Source: Siphonodentalium dalli
Lineage: Eukaryota; Mollusca; Scaphopoda; Gadilida; Siphonodentaliidae
Assembly: GCA_032622095.1 (NCBI GenBank)
Contig: CP136063.1
Coordinates: 150,839,379-150,903,378 of the forward strand
Reading direction: 5' to 3'
Length of the DNA: 64,000 bases
Part shown: positions 1-12,456 of the stretch, piece by piece
Numbering within the stretch: the stretch's first letter is position 1
How the letters are laid out: the number at the start of each line of letters is the position of its first letter
Notes under the pieces: generated by a model
Database searches by the model: none
What the model saw: only the letters and a program-made list of their open reading frames with translations
What the model was told of the DNA's origin: nothing
Program-made: the position numbers and the translations under genes

Positions 1-238
1 GCAGCCAGGGCTATATCACGACGTTGTCAGTTTTATTGGTGGAGGGAAAGTCCGGGCACTAAGGTAAATCTAGCTGTGATTTCATTGGATGGAACCCATT
101 GTTTCCGGCGAAACCACCGACCATCGGCAAGTAATTGGCAACTACCCCAGATAGGGATATGGGATACAAAGTAAGCGATTACTCCACCGGGAATTGAACC
201 CATAACGCCAGCGCTGGAGACCGAGTCACCTACTCTTA
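1..238 (-). repeat. tRNA-derived SINE, antisense, cut by the window edge
   Basis: Read on the minus strand, a pol III B-box-like GGTTCAATTCC lies near 185-205, followed by a block containing GCCGATGGTCGGTGGTTT. The same order of B box and central block is seen in the plus-strand SINE at 11795-12110. This fits animal tRNA-derived SINEs with a conserved central domain (MetaSINE-like), but the exact family is an inference. Its 3' end runs off the start of the window. Confidence 0.6.
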
Positions 239-399
239 AATATGGTTTTCATTGATTGTTTGATTGTTTATTTAACTCAACGCCACATTTAAGTGACGAA
301 TACAGAGTACTAATTAAGATATATACATATATTTACAAAGGGGGGGGGGCACTGTTGTCTGGCTTGCCTTTTCACATGACAGACGTGTATAACTGAACT

Positions 400-698
400 A
401 TCATCATCAACATGATCATCATCATCATCATCACCATTATCGTCATCATCATCATCGTCGTCATCATCATCATTGTCATCATCATCGTCGTCATCATCAT
501 CGTCGTCGTCATCGTCTTCGCCACAACTACCACCATCATCATCGTAATCATCATTATCGTCATAATCATCGTCATCATCATCGTTAGCATGATCATCTAA
601 ATCGTCATCGTCGTCGTCATCATCATCGTCAGCATCGTCGTCATTGTCATCGTCTTTGTCGTCATCGCCGTCGTCATCGGTATCACCATCGCCATCAT
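400..698. repeat. CAT/CGT trinucleotide tract
   Basis: About 300 bp of interrupted CAT and CGT triplets. Read on the minus strand it gives a poly-Asp ORF, and in other frames poly-Ile/Val or poly-Met/Thr. All frames stay open only because the repeat lacks stop triplets, so no gene is called. A similar tract lies near the other end of the window at 63074-63340. Confidence 0.9.
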
Positions 699-889
699 GA
701 AAAATAGATTCAAGTGATGACATCCAAAATGGCATCGATCAGCTGGAATATTCAACATTGTGAATTGATTGGGCTCCGCATGCAATACATTTGTCTAGTT
801 CGTTTCCACATATACCTCAAATGTCCTAAACTGTCACCAAAACTGCTCAAAAAATAATAGAAGCCAGCATCCCAATTAGTTTCCATTAA

Positions 890-1290
890 TCCGATTACCT
901 ATATGCGAAAAGCAGATAAGCCGCTCACACCATTAATTGGAGCCGGCCGTGTTTCAGAACGAAAATGAAAATATTTTTTTGTGTATATTTTTATGATGTT
1001 TATATATTCCATATCCCAATACGGATATAAATTCCTAATTACATTCATATCCATTGAGAAACAAAGGAGAGAATGTGCATGGACTGGAGCTGGCCGTGTA
1101 CAATTTGTAGTGTGCTTCAGAAATAAAAAGTTTAATATAATCAACACATTTGTGATTTTTTGTTAATTCAAAACGTTTATCCTAACACAGACATTTCATT
1201 CATATCCATTGATAAACGACGGAGGAAACGTGACATAACACCCCGCTTACACGTTTTAATTGGAGCCGGCCTCGGCTTACACGTGTGTTC
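890..1290. repeat. Diverged tandem repeat, unit about 150 bp
   Basis: The motif GGAGCCGGCC or GGAGCTGGCC recurs near 940, 1087 and 1259. CATTCATATCCATTGA recurs near 1043 and 1197. Together these suggest about three decayed units of roughly 150 bp. No ORF of interest is seen here. Confidence 0.5.
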
Positions 1291-1299
1291 CAATTGACA

Positions 1300-2373
1300 C
1301 CTATCAATATATTTGGGCGGGTTTGCTGCGATTCGGCATAGTTACGTATACTATCGAAACTGCAACAAAACCAATGGTAATTTGACAAGTATTTGGGTTA
1401 ACGTTTACTCATAATGGTAAATCCGAACACATTTGATTCCGACTGGCACGCTAACGGCTATATATATCTCCAAACGCAAAAAAAAACAATCATCTTTGGG
1501 TAAAACGACATCCTGACACCTATATAGTGCGGGACGATACTTGCTGTATAAAGCCACCTGTTATTACAGTAAGTGATCCTGCTATATTGTACATGTAATT
1601 CCCCATTGTTTGGCTGGTCCTGCTACATGTAATTTTCCATGGTGTTGGTTTGTCTTGCTAATTTGCTATGACGTTGATGGGGCAAACTGCAATTGTCGGG
1701 GGAAAGTACCGCTATTTATAAAGTTATCATTTTCGTGGTGTTTGGCTAATCCGAGCGAGTTTAGAAAAAGCCGTTGTATGTGTGAAAGATTTAAGAACAT
1801 ATATATATATATATGTTTTAAATAATTTAACAATGACTGCGTTCTCGTTTATAAGAGGTATTTTACACATATTAATTTGCCATATTATGTTATGTTTCAT
1901 ATATGTATACAAATAGGCCTACGTTCACATATTTAGGAACGGGATTGAAGAACAAATTTTCGTGTCAAATAATATTTTTCGCCAAAAACAACAGAAAAAC
2001 AATATCAAAGTCAAAACTTTTATTTAAAGTCAATTGTTAAAACAAGAAACACTAGCTATGCGCTATTATTTGGACAGTAAATAAAACAATATCAATTCAT
2101 GCAGAAATAAAATTTGAAAAATAATGGTAATATGGTAAACATATAAAAGCATGTAGCGTATAGAACCACATTTGTTGGGATATATAAAATCATGTTGAAG
2201 ATAATGATTAGCCAGTTCTATGTATGACGAAGGAATGGAACAACTATATAAGTTCCTTCGCATTCACAAGTTTATTTCCATGCCGAGTAGAGAAAGGAAA
2301 AGAGGAAAATTATAAAACCATAACTTGCTACCCTTTATCATTCTCCACAGAGCTGTTAAATAATAATAATAAA

Positions 2374-2418
<45 letters not shown>

Positions 2419-2570
2419 AATACCTGTATGTATATGTAATATTCCAAATGTGTTTGTTAGATGTATTAAATATAAAATGTGGTATAATAATTATGTGTTT
2501 CAAGTTATAAATTAGATTTCCACATCCAAACAATGTCGCATTTACATGTACAAGTGGGACCATCACATAT
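1300..2570. other. AT-rich intergenic DNA with an (AT)n tract
   Basis: No coding region is supported. It contains an (AT)n microsatellite at about 2378-2412, a shorter AT run near 1800, and a partial two-copy repeat of a TACATGTAATT-containing segment at about 1590-1660. Confidence 0.6.
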
Positions 2571-3420
2571 TTGGGTGCTTGGCTGGTTACGGATTTAATC
2601 CCCAGCCAAGTCTGCCACGTGCTGAGCGACCTCCAGTCAGCACATTGTATTGGGTGGACTGCAAACTCCAATGCGGACCGACTACCAAGTCGCTCCTGTA
2701 GAACCCTCTACTGCATGCCGCGCCTTGTTATATCCAACAGGAGTCCACCGGTTGTGGACAGGCCAGAAGACATGCATAGAAGACAAAGACCAATTCCGGA
2801 ACAAAAAGACAAAGACCCCGTCAAGACGCCGCGGGGACTCCCACGTGCAAGAGGGCCAAGTGGAGACGGAAGAATTGCGAGACGCCCAGTTTCGCCCACT
2901 TGCATGGCCTCGGGCAAGAAGGCCAGACGGTTTTCGACGAAGACACCACCACCAGGGCGGGAGCAGGGACCCGGATCTCACGTCGACGTGGTCAGCGGTA
3001 ACAGGGACGTCGACATCACCCCACCGCTGTCTTCGATGTGGAGATGGTCAGACTCCACCAGGAACGTCACTACGACGCCGAAGAATGGAGAGAGGTCGGC
3101 GTCTCCAAAGAAGGAAAACGAAGAGGGATGAATGGAACGACGTCGCATTCGAATCCAGAGAGCCATCAACCAACACCACTCATCAGGCAAGACCTACCAA
3201 TGCAACAACAACGAATTCTTCCTGCTGAGAGATCATTATGTGTACCGAGGGCCAGACGACCTCGAGCCTTCAATATGGAAAGGCTGGATCCACACCACGT
3301 GACGGATCTCGTACAACTATCCACCACCGCCATCCATTCAAAGAAAATTGAAGATCTATGTCCAAATTTGCTTATTTTTATTCCTGCTCTGTCTTTCAAA
3401 TAAAGGCATATTAACGGAAG
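2571..3420 (+). other. GC-rich segment with long overlapping ORFs, unrecognised
   Basis: This roughly 850-bp segment is much richer in GC than its AT-rich surroundings. It has long overlapping plus-strand ORFs in different frames: 2571-3131 (186 codons), 2650-3228 (192 codons) and 3038-3403 (121 codons). The predicted products are Arg/Pro/Thr-rich and basic, with no domain I recognise. An AATAAA polyadenylation-like signal lies near 3401. ORFs in several frames at once are expected from GC-rich DNA, so coding is not established. It could be an exon of another gene, the end of a retroelement or a decayed retrocopy. It lies about 3.2 kb upstream of the SLC22-like start and has no visible link to it. 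Confidence 0.3.
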
Positions 3421-5110
3421 GGTGAAGGAACGGACCTGTCGGACCTTTGGAGCATCCCGGGTTATCCCAATACCAATACCAATCCGCGGGTCAATCATAT
3501 CCAAGATAGTGTATGTCGTAACCACTAGCGAAGAGACCTTGTGCGTTCAGCCGCTGCCAAATCAATTACCCGGTTTATAAAATAACCCCAGTTGACGAAT
3601 ACGTGCCCTATATTTTACCCTATTGTGCGATTGATGTGTGACACGAACCTTCTCAACTGGAACATGTGTACATGTACATGTAATGTAGTACATGTATGTG
3701 AATACAAAATTTAAAATGACCCTTATGAACCCTCAGACACAAATTTATCTGTGCATGACATGTATGTTACCCCCGGTTGGATTCTCATTATACGCAAGGC
3801 ATTGACACTTGGTTCACGCTTTGATACGTTGTATGGGCGATTTAGACAAGTGCATGTATTTTTCAGTGATAGTTGGTGTGTCTGTCTGTGAGGTGCCAGA
3901 GAAGTAATGGATGGAATCCAAACCGATGCCCTTGCCCGAACACTGGGTCGGACACAGTGGGAGATCTCTAAAATCCATCAAAGTCACTAACGTTCCACTG
4001 GAGTTGAACGGAGCCCTTCTATAATTATAATTCTCAACAATTAACATTTGGACGAATACTTACAATGATTATGCGTTTCCCACTGGACATCGAGACAATT
4101 GTGTATTAAAATATAGCATGCATGTCCACAAACTGTCAATCCACGGTGTCCAGAACAATAAATATACCATATTTCAAAAATTTAAATAAAACAGCTAGCA
4201 TGTTGACGGAAGTAAATACGGATTCGCTTTGCTAATGAACCACGTGGTTAAATCACGCTTCACGTTACGATTTTGTTGTTGGTGATCAGGTCACACGATT
4301 GCCCATTTTAAATTGGGGAAGTTCTCAGGTTTGTGTTTTGGCATACAAAGGATCTCTTGAATTATCTGTATACAAGTTGACGTGTTATATAGGATATAAA
4401 GGTAGTTTTTTGAATGAATCAGTTGTAATATCGTAACGCACAAGCCGTCACTCTAAATTTAGACACGCCCCCAATCGATATTGCTTACCTATTGAACTGA
4501 TTGTGTAGCAAATGAAACCCCTGCCCAGAAAAGACGGATTCATCATGTTAGGTCTAGGGACCCTACTACACCAATTTTGCTGGGCCGTCGATTGATAATG
4601 GTTTAGTTGCCTGTTTAGGTTATAATACACAAAGGCAAGGTCGTAATTGACAGAACAATTATCCCCATATACTTTACATCTGTGAGCGTTTCTCATTATA
4701 AATTTTCAATCAAACTATGCTCGTTATCGTAATTGTCGATTTTCGCTGCCGATAGAACGCGGCGGTCCGCTTTAGGCAAGGGGGATTGTATACCTCTATG
4801 AAAAAGAGACACTACTGCTAAACCGTGGATGGCTGGACTGGATTCAAATCAGAGATGACTAATGCGTCTCGAGTTTAAGATATGGTTTTAGATGTCAAAC
4901 GGCGCTGCGGTTTAAACCTAGAAGTTTCCGCAAACCAGGTTTAAACTGGATACATGTATAACGAATCAAGCCTTAGTGAAGGGTTGCGCTGACAAAAAAA
5001 CACTCGCTGAAAATGTGTTCCTGCAGCTGACGTCAAAATTTATAACAGTCGATGCACTGCTCAAATTTTGAGTTCTTTGGCACTATGGCCTTTGGGGACA
5101 TTCCCACACA
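3421..5110. other. Intergenic, nothing recognised
   Basis: AT-rich sequence with only short ORFs and a small TACATGTA-rich patch near 3665-3700. I see no gene or clear mobile-element end. Confidence 0.5.
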
Positions 5111-5117
5111 TCGGAGG

Positions 5118-5268
5118 ACATAAACAATAGTTAACTGTTCTGAGCAGCGTGCGGTTTTTCTCCTCGAGTGAGATGCGGAGGAGGTGCTAGCCGAGTGAAA
5201 ATAATCCTCGCATCTCACGAGGGGAGAACATCTGTACGCTATTCAGAAGAGTTGACTGTTGTGTTTAT
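5118..5268. repeat. Imperfect inverted repeat (hairpin), arms about 63 bp
   Basis: The left arm (about 5118-5180) and right arm (about 5204-5268) are imperfect reverse complements. The best-matching stretch is GTGAGATGCGGAGG against CCTCGCATCTCAC, and AATAGTTAACTG pairs loosely with its counterpart. The loop is about 23 nt. It is probably the core of a foldback or MITE-type element. Similarity may extend weakly outward on both sides. Confidence 0.6.
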
Positions 5269-6618
5269 TATATTTTCTATGCCAGTTTGTTACAACTCAG
5301 ACCACAATGAAACACAGGGTTGGACCCAATACGATCTTAAAGCTACAATATCACCAGCCATTAAAATAACGCGCAAGAATACAGAATTTCGCACAAATCC
5401 AGAATCCAGGGCCAGAGGCCAACAACGGAATACAGGACCAGAGACGTTTGAATTTTCAAACAATTTTTAAAATTCAAATTAAGTTTCATGCATCCGTGGT
5501 GTCGATTTCATTGTCTGTTCGAAAATGGCGACGAAACATCACACCGAGCAATTTCAACAATCGATCATTTGTGTCTATATTTTCCAAAGATATCAGGAAG
5601 CTATACAAGTATTAGACAAATGAGCTATCCCAACAACTTATTTCCGATACTCATCTCCGTTGTAGGAGAAGTGTGCTCAAATAAATAATTGATTTTACAG
5701 CCCATGCCTATGCTGGTTTACACACAACAACATACCTTGCTCTCGGCTTTTAATGTGATAATACGTATAAACCAAAAATGAAACAAATGTTAGAGTTACA
5801 TGTATTAGTAAATTCCCTGCACTTCACACATCTTAATGTTATGTATATTGTGACTTGATAACCAAAAAAAAACGCTTAAAACAGTTATTTTAAAGATTCA
5901 TAATCCGATTATGAGCCCCTTAGATACTATCTATTCGGATTCGGGGTTTATAAAATATTTGATTCGAGTCGAGGAACCCACCTATCAAAGCTCAGAGTTA
6001 TTAGATATCGATTTTTTAAATCAATTATTTTTCACCATCGAGACTTATTTGTGGTCCAGTAAAAGTCGACGAGTCGACGGTCTCATACCAAATTGCGGAT
6101 GAAGATGGATAACTTTAAAATCAAGAGGCTTTGTGTTGAAAATAAGGCCAAATTTACTCAAACAACATGTTGATAAATTTGATGCTATAGTTTACAGTGG
6201 TTAGCATTATTTTGGGCAATTAATCAATTCTGATAACTGAAGCGGCATTTCTAAAAATTGTTGTTGTTGTTCTTGTTGTTGTTGTTGGAATCTGATTATA
6301 TGGGGACCATCGAATCGGATTGGTTACCTCTAACAATGAAAGTATGCACTGATATCCAACTTTATGCGAATAAAGATGGCGTTCGTTGCAGTAGACCACG
6401 GGTTCGATTGCTGATCGGTAGAATATATGTGACAACAATTAGTTGATTGACAACTGATCAGATCCGTCGTATTGGAAAGGTCACTAGGCATATAGACGAC
6501 CATGTCTACCAGCCTACCAGGTATATGCATGTGTATATGCTCTACGTGTCGTTGAATTTTCTAGCCATACTTTTAATTGCGAATTATAAATATGGAGTGA
6601 CCTGGTGCTCACGTTTGC
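5269..6618. other. Upstream flank of the SLC22-like gene
   Basis: AT-rich DNA without a supported gene. A GTT-rich stretch lies at 6258-6290. An in-frame stop (TAA) sits at 6619-6621, 33 nt before the chosen ATG, and fixes the furthest upstream limit of the reading frame in this exon. I could not identify a promoter, and any 5' UTR exon would lie here. Confidence 0.4.
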
Positions 6619-6651
6619 TAATGGAATAGTCGTTATCCGTGCGCTATCAAC

Positions 6652-6826
6652 ATGACTCGAGAAGAAAGTATACGGCAAAAGGTGTTCGACAATTTACCTA
6701 ATCTCGACGTAGACGAAATATGGCGAACTGTCGGAAAATTTGGAAGGTTTCAGATGATACAATTTACCATCATCTATGGGATGTGGTGGGGATTCACAAA
6801 CACCATTATGTCTTACATATTCGTTG
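6652..6826 (+). CDS. SLC22-like transporter, coding exon 1 (N-terminus, TM1)
   Basis: Encodes residues 1-58 and the first base of codon 59. The start has A at -3 and follows an in-frame stop at 6619. The N-terminus is soluble (residues 1-33) and is followed by a hydrophobic segment at about 35-58, containing IIYGMWWGF, that would be TM1. The exon ends at a consensus GTAAGT donor. Family assignment rests on the whole chain: TM1, a long glycosylated Cys-bearing loop, FDLVCDR, the ADKFGRR loop and EESLRWLL, which is the SLC22 (organic ion transporter, major facilitator superfamily) order. SLC22 proteins usually have about 550 residues and 12 TM helices, so about 374 residues are coded here. They move organic cations, anions or zwitterions across the plasma membrane. 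The substrate cannot be told from this sequence. Confidence 0.85.
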
Positions 6827-9800
6827 GTAAGTGTCTGTTCGCTTCATCTTTTATATTTCTTTATTACTTACATGTAATAGCTCAAACTGGTATTTAAATA
6901 TCCATTTAATATGTGTGTCCCAATTATATAAATACAGAGTCACACATATTGGCCATATTATTGGCCTGAAATGAAATCCACCACTATGCAGACAGCTGAT
7001 GAGTGTAGAGAGTTCTCGGGTTCACCAATTATATTCCCCATATTTACCCAAAAATGCATTAGAATTCAAAACTTGGGAAACTTATTCCCCCAGAATTGAG
7101 CGTAAAAAAGACTGGAAGTACAGACCAGATCAAAATTAAGAACAGAACACAATCATGTTTGTACCTCGACCAAAACAACGCGTCCACAGTTTATTCTACC
7201 GGATAAGTTGATAGTACAATATTTTGGAGCTGTCTCTTTCGCATATGTTGTAGATAATAATATCTGGGATTCGGACATTAAGTGGACATTTAAAGTTTTT
7301 CAATCTAACACCCTCATTTCTAATATATTGTCATTTCAAGCCAAACCTTTTTCTGAAAATAGAAAACACTGTTCCAATATTGGTCTAAAACAGCATACTG
7401 TTCAATATGGGTATTTCAAAATTTAACTAACCAAACAATATGAACAATTGTTCCAAATTTCCAACTGTTGCTGTGTTTGGGCATAAATTGTCCAATTATT
7501 GAAAATGATCATTAAAATATGGGAATGAGACACGAACTTCCAACAGACATACCACTGTGACATATGGTGCACATGCCCTGTTTCCGCCATATCCGTTTTT
7601 TCGCTTCCTTCATTGGTTTTTTCATTTCCTTCCTTCAGCAATGTCCTGATCGAGTTCGAAAACCAGCTAGGTTTACGTAACTTAATTGTTATGAATTTTG
7701 ATCGCGATAGCACAATAACTTTGGCGAGGTCGGTTCGCATGGGAATATTAATATGGAATGTCATAGTTTCTCAACAGTTTTGTGCATGATAACCAGTTAC
7801 GACCATTTCATTATCAATCCATTCCCTCGCTAGCACAGCTATACCCAATTATACCCGTAACAAAGATGCGAATTTGTGTATGGAATACTGTTCAATACCT
7901 TCTGTACTGTATACCTTCAGTGTTTGATACAATGTTTGTTCTAATGATTGTTGATAAAATGGCTGGTACTGTATGGCAATGTTTATATGTTTAGTGACGA
8001 TGTTTGTAGAAACTCTTATGATTTTTGACATATACACACTGAGAGTGCATTGTGTCCCTTTAACATCGGGAATGCAAAATAATATTAAGATACATATGTA
8101 TTTTCAAAACTAGCAGTGTTACCCGGCGTTGCCCAGGTTAATTGATGTGAAACCCTCTGCTGTGGACATTTGATGGGAATAGAGACTATTTACTCTTGCT
8201 CAAATTGTTACACGTATTCTCATAAATTGAATATCCAAATGGGATCACAAAACGTCATTCTTAATATATACATGGATTAATAGTAGTGGTCACATTGTCT
8301 AAGTGATTGTCATTTTGTTTATCGCGATTAATTCGTCCCACTAATAAAGAAGTATTTATTTATTTTACAATTGTGCATACTCCAGACGTTATTGTATCAC
8401 GCGGTGATAGAGGCCATTCTGTGGCCGAATTTCCTCGGAAATCAAATCCATTATTCCTGATTTGAATATTCCAATACTGTTCAGATGCAATCGATATTTA
8501 CTGTATATAGCTGTGAGAGTGATGGGAGCCATAACTATTTAGACTGTGGATCAACAATGTAATTCTATGTGGATTCGTACAAGTGTAGTAGACGAGGATC
8601 TGATTCACGCTCAATGAATGTCATATCACTACGTTGAAATCGCTGGCGTTGTTGTGTGTACCGTTGGTGAAGACCACATTTTCGAACTGAACGATATACA
8701 CTCACATTTTCGCGCCTTCACCGTCGACAACTGAATTCGAACACAACTTTCATACTTTCCTACTCAAATCGGCCACAAATATGTCCGCCAACGTGTAAGT
8801 GTTACGAATGCATACTTAGAATACCAGAAAGACCATGAGTGAATTATATTGATTCTGTTTCATTTGCATACTCAGCTGATACTGATTGGAATACTATCGA
8901 TTCTGTTGATAATACACCCGGCTGGTTTCGACCTTCATATGACACCGTGCTATTGGGATGCATACATCTATGTTCTTTAGTGACACTTGTTGTGGTATAC
9001 TGTATACTATTTGATAAGTTGATTTCAATTGTGGTGTGTTTATAGTTTGGCAAGACCACACGTTTATACCATTGTGTTCGTATTATACATGTACAAGTGT
9101 CTCGTTCGGATAGTTACCTTTAACGTCTTCCATATGCATTCTTTCTTAGTTGCTATTTATTGAATTTGTATTCTGTATCATTTGGTCGCATCCATACGGA
9201 CGTGCTTTGTGCATCATGTATTTCCATATATCCCATGCATGTGGATTTATCCATTTACATGTGACATAATACTAATATGTGTTTTTCTATTACAGGTTGA
9301 AACAATAAAATTGTTTAACAACCTTGGCGTCTTGCATTTGGCCCAACCACACGAAACAGTTATCATTTTTAAATCGTACAGTCGATGTGGTTTGGAATTG
9401 ACGTTTGTTTTTTATTATTTTTTTTATCTTTTTTATTTGGTATCAAAAGATGAACATCATAAGCACATTAGTTCGCAGAAATAAAAGACGACAATTTGGG
9501 TTTTACATAGAGATGAATAAATCCATCTAGTAGCTTACACTGAGTTTTTGAGGACACCTGGTTATGATATCTCCATGAAGATGTCCATATACATGGTAAC
9601 ATGTCCATGTGTTCCTCTGTTTATGGTGATATCCTGGTTAATTGTTGATTAAGTGTTGCTATATATTAGCTACATGTGTCCGACGCAGAGCGATATTTTA
9701 AGTTGTTTATGTAAAGCGATGGGTCTGTTTTAAAAACAAAGAAATCGTTTGAACTGGGCAGATGTACCCTTGTCAGATGCCAGTATTGGAGGATCATGAA

Positions 9801-10199
9801 ACGTCATCTGCTACTGCATGACTGTGTTTTTAAATCTCAGAAGAAACTATATTGGACTGCACACTGTGACCAATATTTCTGAACAGGCTTTCTATCCATT
9901 CCCATCTCTCATGACGAATTGTATCTTTTTTGTGGAAAATATCTTGAATGGGGCAGACTCAATTGTGTTATAATACATGATCCATTCTAACATGCCATAC
10001 CCAAACTGTTAAAAGGTCCCACATTTAGCAAGAATATGTGTATCTCTTCAATAATGAATGATAAATATACGTTTAATGCTTTCTTATGTATTTGTATTTG
10101 TTTTGCTAGCTCACTATACGAATGCCCTCGTTCCCGTCCCCCATATAAATATAACAGTGGAGATGATGTAATTGTTCAAATGACTTCATTCGGTCACCT

Positions 10200-10870
10200 T
10201 TTGTCGAGGTTGTGAAATTTGAACGCCAAAAACACCCTAGAACGAAATCTGGAGATGACTATAAATAGCTTTGGTGGAGATCGGCGACTAAAACATTTTG
10301 TATCAATGTTAGTGCCCCTCCTCTCTCCATCCCTGACCAAAACGGCACCAAATTTGGCGTATGTAGCCCACACGATTTGATTCCTCGTGTTATTGGAAAA
10401 CAACGGGTATGAATTTTGTAGAAATTAGTGCTAAACATGTTTGTATCAGCTTTGGATCCTTTCTCCTCCCCATTTTTAACTCGAACGGCGCCAGTGTTGA
10501 CATATTTAATCAACGGACATCACTCCTGGTATCATGTAGATGATTATGTATAAGTTTGGTGGTAATATAGGCAACTAAACAAAGTATTTAAAAACAATAT
10601 AGTGCCCCCCCCCCCATCTCTTACCCAAACGGCACCCATTTTGCATCTTAAGTCTCACGATTAGACCCCTCGTATCATAGATAAGAATATGTATCAATTT
10701 GGTGGAAATCGTCGCTAAATTAACTCCCTTTTATCATTTTTGTGTCCCTCTATCCTCCGTATACCCTGACTCGAACGGCGTCATATCATGCATATGATTT
10801 TGTATATGTCTGGTGGAAATCGGACACAACAATATTTTATCATTTTTACCACCCCTCCCCTTTTCTGCAC
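10200..10870. repeat. Diverged tandem array, unit about 144 bp, at least 4 units
   Basis: The anchor AACGGC[AG]CC or similar recurs near 10340, 10484, 10629 and 10772, a spacing of about 144 bp. A second anchor, GGTGGAAATCG or similar, recurs near 10263, 10558, 10701 and 10814. The units are strongly diverged, so this is an old satellite-like array. Confidence 0.7.
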
Positions 10871-10969
10871 AGACAGCCATTCGCAAATATAGGCGCCAAA
10901 TGTTTTCATATAAAAGAGAATGTACAGGCTTACAAGCTGAAGGTAAATATTTGTATTGCCATATGCGAT

Positions 10970-11008
10970 GGGCGACTCGCATATATAACAGAATGCATTG
11001 ACACAGGG
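10970..11008. repeat. Relic arm of the palindromic MITE family
   Basis: GCGACTCGCATATATAA and GAATGCATTG, followed by ACACAGGG, match one arm and the flank of the hairpins at 63396-63464 and 63544-63612, with small differences. Only one arm is present. It lies about 210 bp upstream of exon 2. Confidence 0.6.
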
Positions 11009-11217
11009 ATTTTGCAAAAGATATATAGATAGAATATACCAGCGACGGGTGTGTTTAGTATTTTTACCCAAGCCGGGCCAATGGTTTTATAAAGAGTTTG
11101 CATTTTCACATATATATATATGCCCAATGCAAACTATACCAATTAAACATATTTGTCTATATTTTACCTTCGCCGCAACAGCATTCTGTTTTTGTAAGTT
11201 GTCTGCTATTTTTGCAG

Positions 11218-11438
11218 GCTACGAACCGGACCATGTTTGTAGTATGCCAAATTCCACGGACGAATTCCAGAAATATGGCGTACCTGACGCAGTTCAGATT
11301 TCCAACGCAACAATAAAATACAAGAAATGTTTAATAGAAATCTACACGGACAACACAACGACGGAGCTTTCCTATGAATTGGACTGTGTTTTCGGCAACA
11401 ACTTCAGTGTCGTCAGAGAGACGTCAATACTTTCGGAT
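11218..11438 (+). CDS. SLC22-like transporter, coding exon 2 (large extracellular loop)
   Basis: Completes Gly59 and encodes residues 60-132, between a TTTTTGCAG acceptor and a GTAAGT donor, ending in phase 0. This is the hydrophilic loop between TM1 and TM2 that marks SLC22 proteins. It carries four N-glycosylation sequons (Asn70, Asn88, Asn104, Asn120) and three cysteines (66, 96, 115). A fourth Cys, 137, follows in exon 3. Vertebrate OCT loops usually have six cysteines in disulfides, so four is a reduced set. No stop codon or frameshift is seen. Confidence 0.85.
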
Positions 11439-11794
11439 GTAAGTGAAATCCTATCACTGTATCTTTCTATGAGTGGATTTGACTAAACCTTTATTTATTA
11501 AATGGATTCGCCCACCAAGTCGGACCAAGTTAGAAAATTGTACATAATAAAAGTGCAGAAATAACTGGAAGTAGTCCTATTTGTTGTAACATCAAACCTC
11601 TCATTCTTAAAACACCATTCATCTCAACACTGGCAAGTTTGCACGATATATGTTCTGCATGAATTTCGTCGTAGAAAACATATATATGGTGCCAGAATAT
11701 GAACAGAATGATGCACATATCATGCACCGACACCGCAGCTAACAACATTTGATGTAATAATTTCTGTAGTTCTACATCTAACGGTGCTATTGTG

Positions 11795-12110
11795 GGGGAT
11801 GGCTCTGTGGTTCAATCGGTTCTGGGTACCACTTCAAGCCGTTTCGCCCTCCAGCGCTGGCGATAAGGGTTCAAATCCACATGTTTCCATCGTGGACTTT
11901 GTAACTCGAAATCGTTATCTGGTGGAGTGCCAGTTACTCGCCGATGGCCGGTGGTTTGCCACACATGGTCGACGAGTTTACCCTCCATTGAAATCACTAA
12001 GAAGATTAGCCGTAAGTGTGCGGATTTCCTCCATCACTAAAACTAGCAATGTCCTGATTATTATGCTGGCCTTAGTTGCTGAAAGCGACATTAAAACCCC
12101 AAGCAATCAC
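11795..12110 (+). repeat. tRNA-derived SINE
   Basis: The tRNA-like head contains an A-box-like TGGCTCTGTGG near 11801 and a B-box GGTTCAAATCC at about 11869-11879. A central domain follows, with GCCGATGGCCGGTGGTTTGC near 11941, then TTTCCTCCAT and ATTATGCTGGCC. The tail contains GCTGAAAGCGACATTA. The layout fits animal SINEs with a conserved central domain (MetaSINE-like, an inference). The copy at 1-238 is its antisense relative. Confidence 0.75.
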
Positions 12111-12240
12111 TCATTAACGGTGTTATTGACATTTTCCTACAAATACCTGAATTATTTATTCTCGCGTGATAATTACATGCTATTTACATGCAAATTTCGG
12201 TAGCATCGCTAAAGATGGAAAAAGTGCTGCAGAGACATTA

Positions 12241-12290
12241 CGTGCTGAAAGCGACATTATACACCAATCATGCAATCAATCAATGCAGAT
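12241..12290 (+). repeat. Truncated SINE 3' tail
   Basis: GTGCTGAAAGCGACATTA followed by ACCAATCATGCAATCA-like sequence repeats the 3' end of the SINE that finishes near 12110. The head and central domain are absent. Confidence 0.5.
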
Positions 12291-12456
12291 ATTTTACTCC
12301 TCGTGTAGTTATAACTGTGGTACAGATGCATTTTATATGTTTCCGGTCATATTCTGGTACCATATGATTTTTCTTTGACGAAATTCCTGTAATAATACCG
12401 TACAAACTTGCAAATGTGTGGATTAACGTACCCTTATCCAGCAGAACACAGACAAT

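Larger units (their letters stand above)
6827..11217 (+). other. Intron 1 of the SLC22-like gene (4.4 kb)
   Basis: Runs from GTAAGT to a TTTTTGCAG acceptor. Most of 6900-10190 is AT-rich DNA with no supported gene. Near 8108-8150 is a GTTACCCGGCGTTGCCC motif that resembles the start of a widespread invertebrate repeat (low confidence). A diverged tandem array occupies about 10200-10870, and a fragment matching the palindromic MITE at 63370-63760 lies at 10970-11008. Confidence 0.75.

Noticed and set aside
310-735. Long poly-Asp ORF on the minus strand
   Set aside because: It is the translation of a CAT/CGT triplet repeat. All frames stay open because the repeat has no stop triplets, and there is no other coding sign.
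9280-9484. Extra SLC22 exon after a TATTACAG acceptor-like site
   Set aside because: The downstream sequence has no family similarity, and exons 1 and 2 already join in phase.
11795-11890. True tRNA gene
   Set aside because: A- and B-box-like motifs are present, but the sequence does not fold into a convincing cloverleaf and continues into a SINE body.
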